This document shows, piece by piece, positions 63,891 to 64,000 of a DNA stretch of 64,000 bases (position 1 is the first letter of the stretch; each line of letters starts with the position of its first letter). The notes below the pieces were generated by a model that worked only from the letters and a program-made list of their open reading frames with translations, did not search any database and was not told the DNA's origin. The stretch is taken from assembly GCA_024635795.1 (NCBI GenBank), contig JAGXIH010000017.1:248001-312000 (forward strand), read 5' to 3'. The stretch comes from Salegentibacter sp. (GTDB taxonomy: Bacteria > Bacteroidota > Bacteroidia > Flavobacteriales > Flavobacteriaceae). The position numbers were made by a program, and so were the translations under genes.

Positions 63891-64000
63891 TTATTTCCCA
63901 AGTTTAAGTATCCTGATTGCGCCCTTGATTACCAGTATAAAAACAATAGTACCGATAATCAGGTCTGGTTTACTGGAGTTGAGCCAATTTACCAGAAGCC
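63891..64000 (-). CDS. C-terminus of a cation transporter (CDF-like), cut by the window edge
   Basis: The last 36 residues of a minus-strand gene (the codon at the window edge is incomplete), ending GAIRILKLGK. The segment PDLIIGTIVFILVIKGA is a membrane helix and matches, from memory, the C-terminus of a Bacteroidota cation transporter family related to cation diffusion facilitators, often with an N-terminal metal-binding domain. The rest is outside the window. It is convergent with the TonB receptor and probably belongs to the same metal-handling locus. Confidence 0.6.
   Translation of the reverse strand, partial: LLVNWLNSSKPDLIIGTIVFILVIKGAIRILKLGK

Overview
The window is core chromosome of a Bacteroidota bacterium, almost certainly a marine Flavobacteriaceae of the Gramella/Salegentibacter type (genus is a guess). 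Support comes from gliding genes gldD and gldE beside ssb and mutY, a secreted protein with a type IX secretion (T9SS) sorting domain, the Bacteroidota-specific families DUF4270, DUF4286 and DUF6660, atpD-atpC away from other ATP synthase genes, a nearly complete lack of Shine-Dalgarno sites, and many copies of the Bacteroidota -7 promoter element TAnnTTTG. No CRISPR array, phage, transposase, rRNA or obvious island is present.

Layout. 0.1-3.6 kb: a periplasmic M16 peptidase pair, one active and one lacking the zinc site. 3.6-8.1 kb (minus): DMT transporter, then mutY, ssb, gldE, gldD. 8.2-11 kb (plus): HU protein, a 29-residue basic peptide, RNase E/G and RecX. 11-17.8 kb (minus): a JmjC-like oxygenase and a seven-gene Mrp sodium/proton antiporter operon, with overlapping or near-touching genes. 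18 kb: a DUF2975 membrane protein plus XRE regulator behind a clear palindromic operator. 18.9-25.2 kb (minus): atpD-atpC, and a GT5-like pseudoenzyme/DUF4270/glmS cluster. 25.3-31.3 kb (plus): panC-panD, a flippase-like membrane protein, a pseudo-esterase, radA and an M23 peptidase. 31.3-39.7 kb (minus): aldo/keto reductase, OmpA lipoprotein, exonuclease III, T9SS cargo protein, glyS and a coiled-coil membrane protein.

39.8-50.5 kb is mixed: comF, an Ig-like lipoprotein, a nitrilase-family amidase, a frameshifted and truncated DNA exonuclease, TerB, fbp, two tandem SSAT-like acetyltransferases leading into aspartate kinase, an SDR protein, a hydroxyacid dehydrogenase and a cupin. 50.5-60.9 kb (minus) is a long housekeeping series: prs, rplY, pth, ribF, an HTTM protein, serS, a TPR protein, DUF4286, rsmA and mgtE. 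61.1 kb carries tRNA-Leu(CAA). The right end holds a probable metal-uptake locus: a cysteine-rich DUF6660 protein, a TonB-dependent receptor and the C-terminus of a convergent cation transporter.

I found no obvious new multi-gene system. The best leads are the 29-residue ribosomal-like peptide, three promoters placed so close to the start codon that the mRNAs should be leaderless, the catalytically degenerate GT5 and esterase proteins, the decayed exonuclease, the DUF2975/XRE operator and the DUF6660/receptor/transporter locus.
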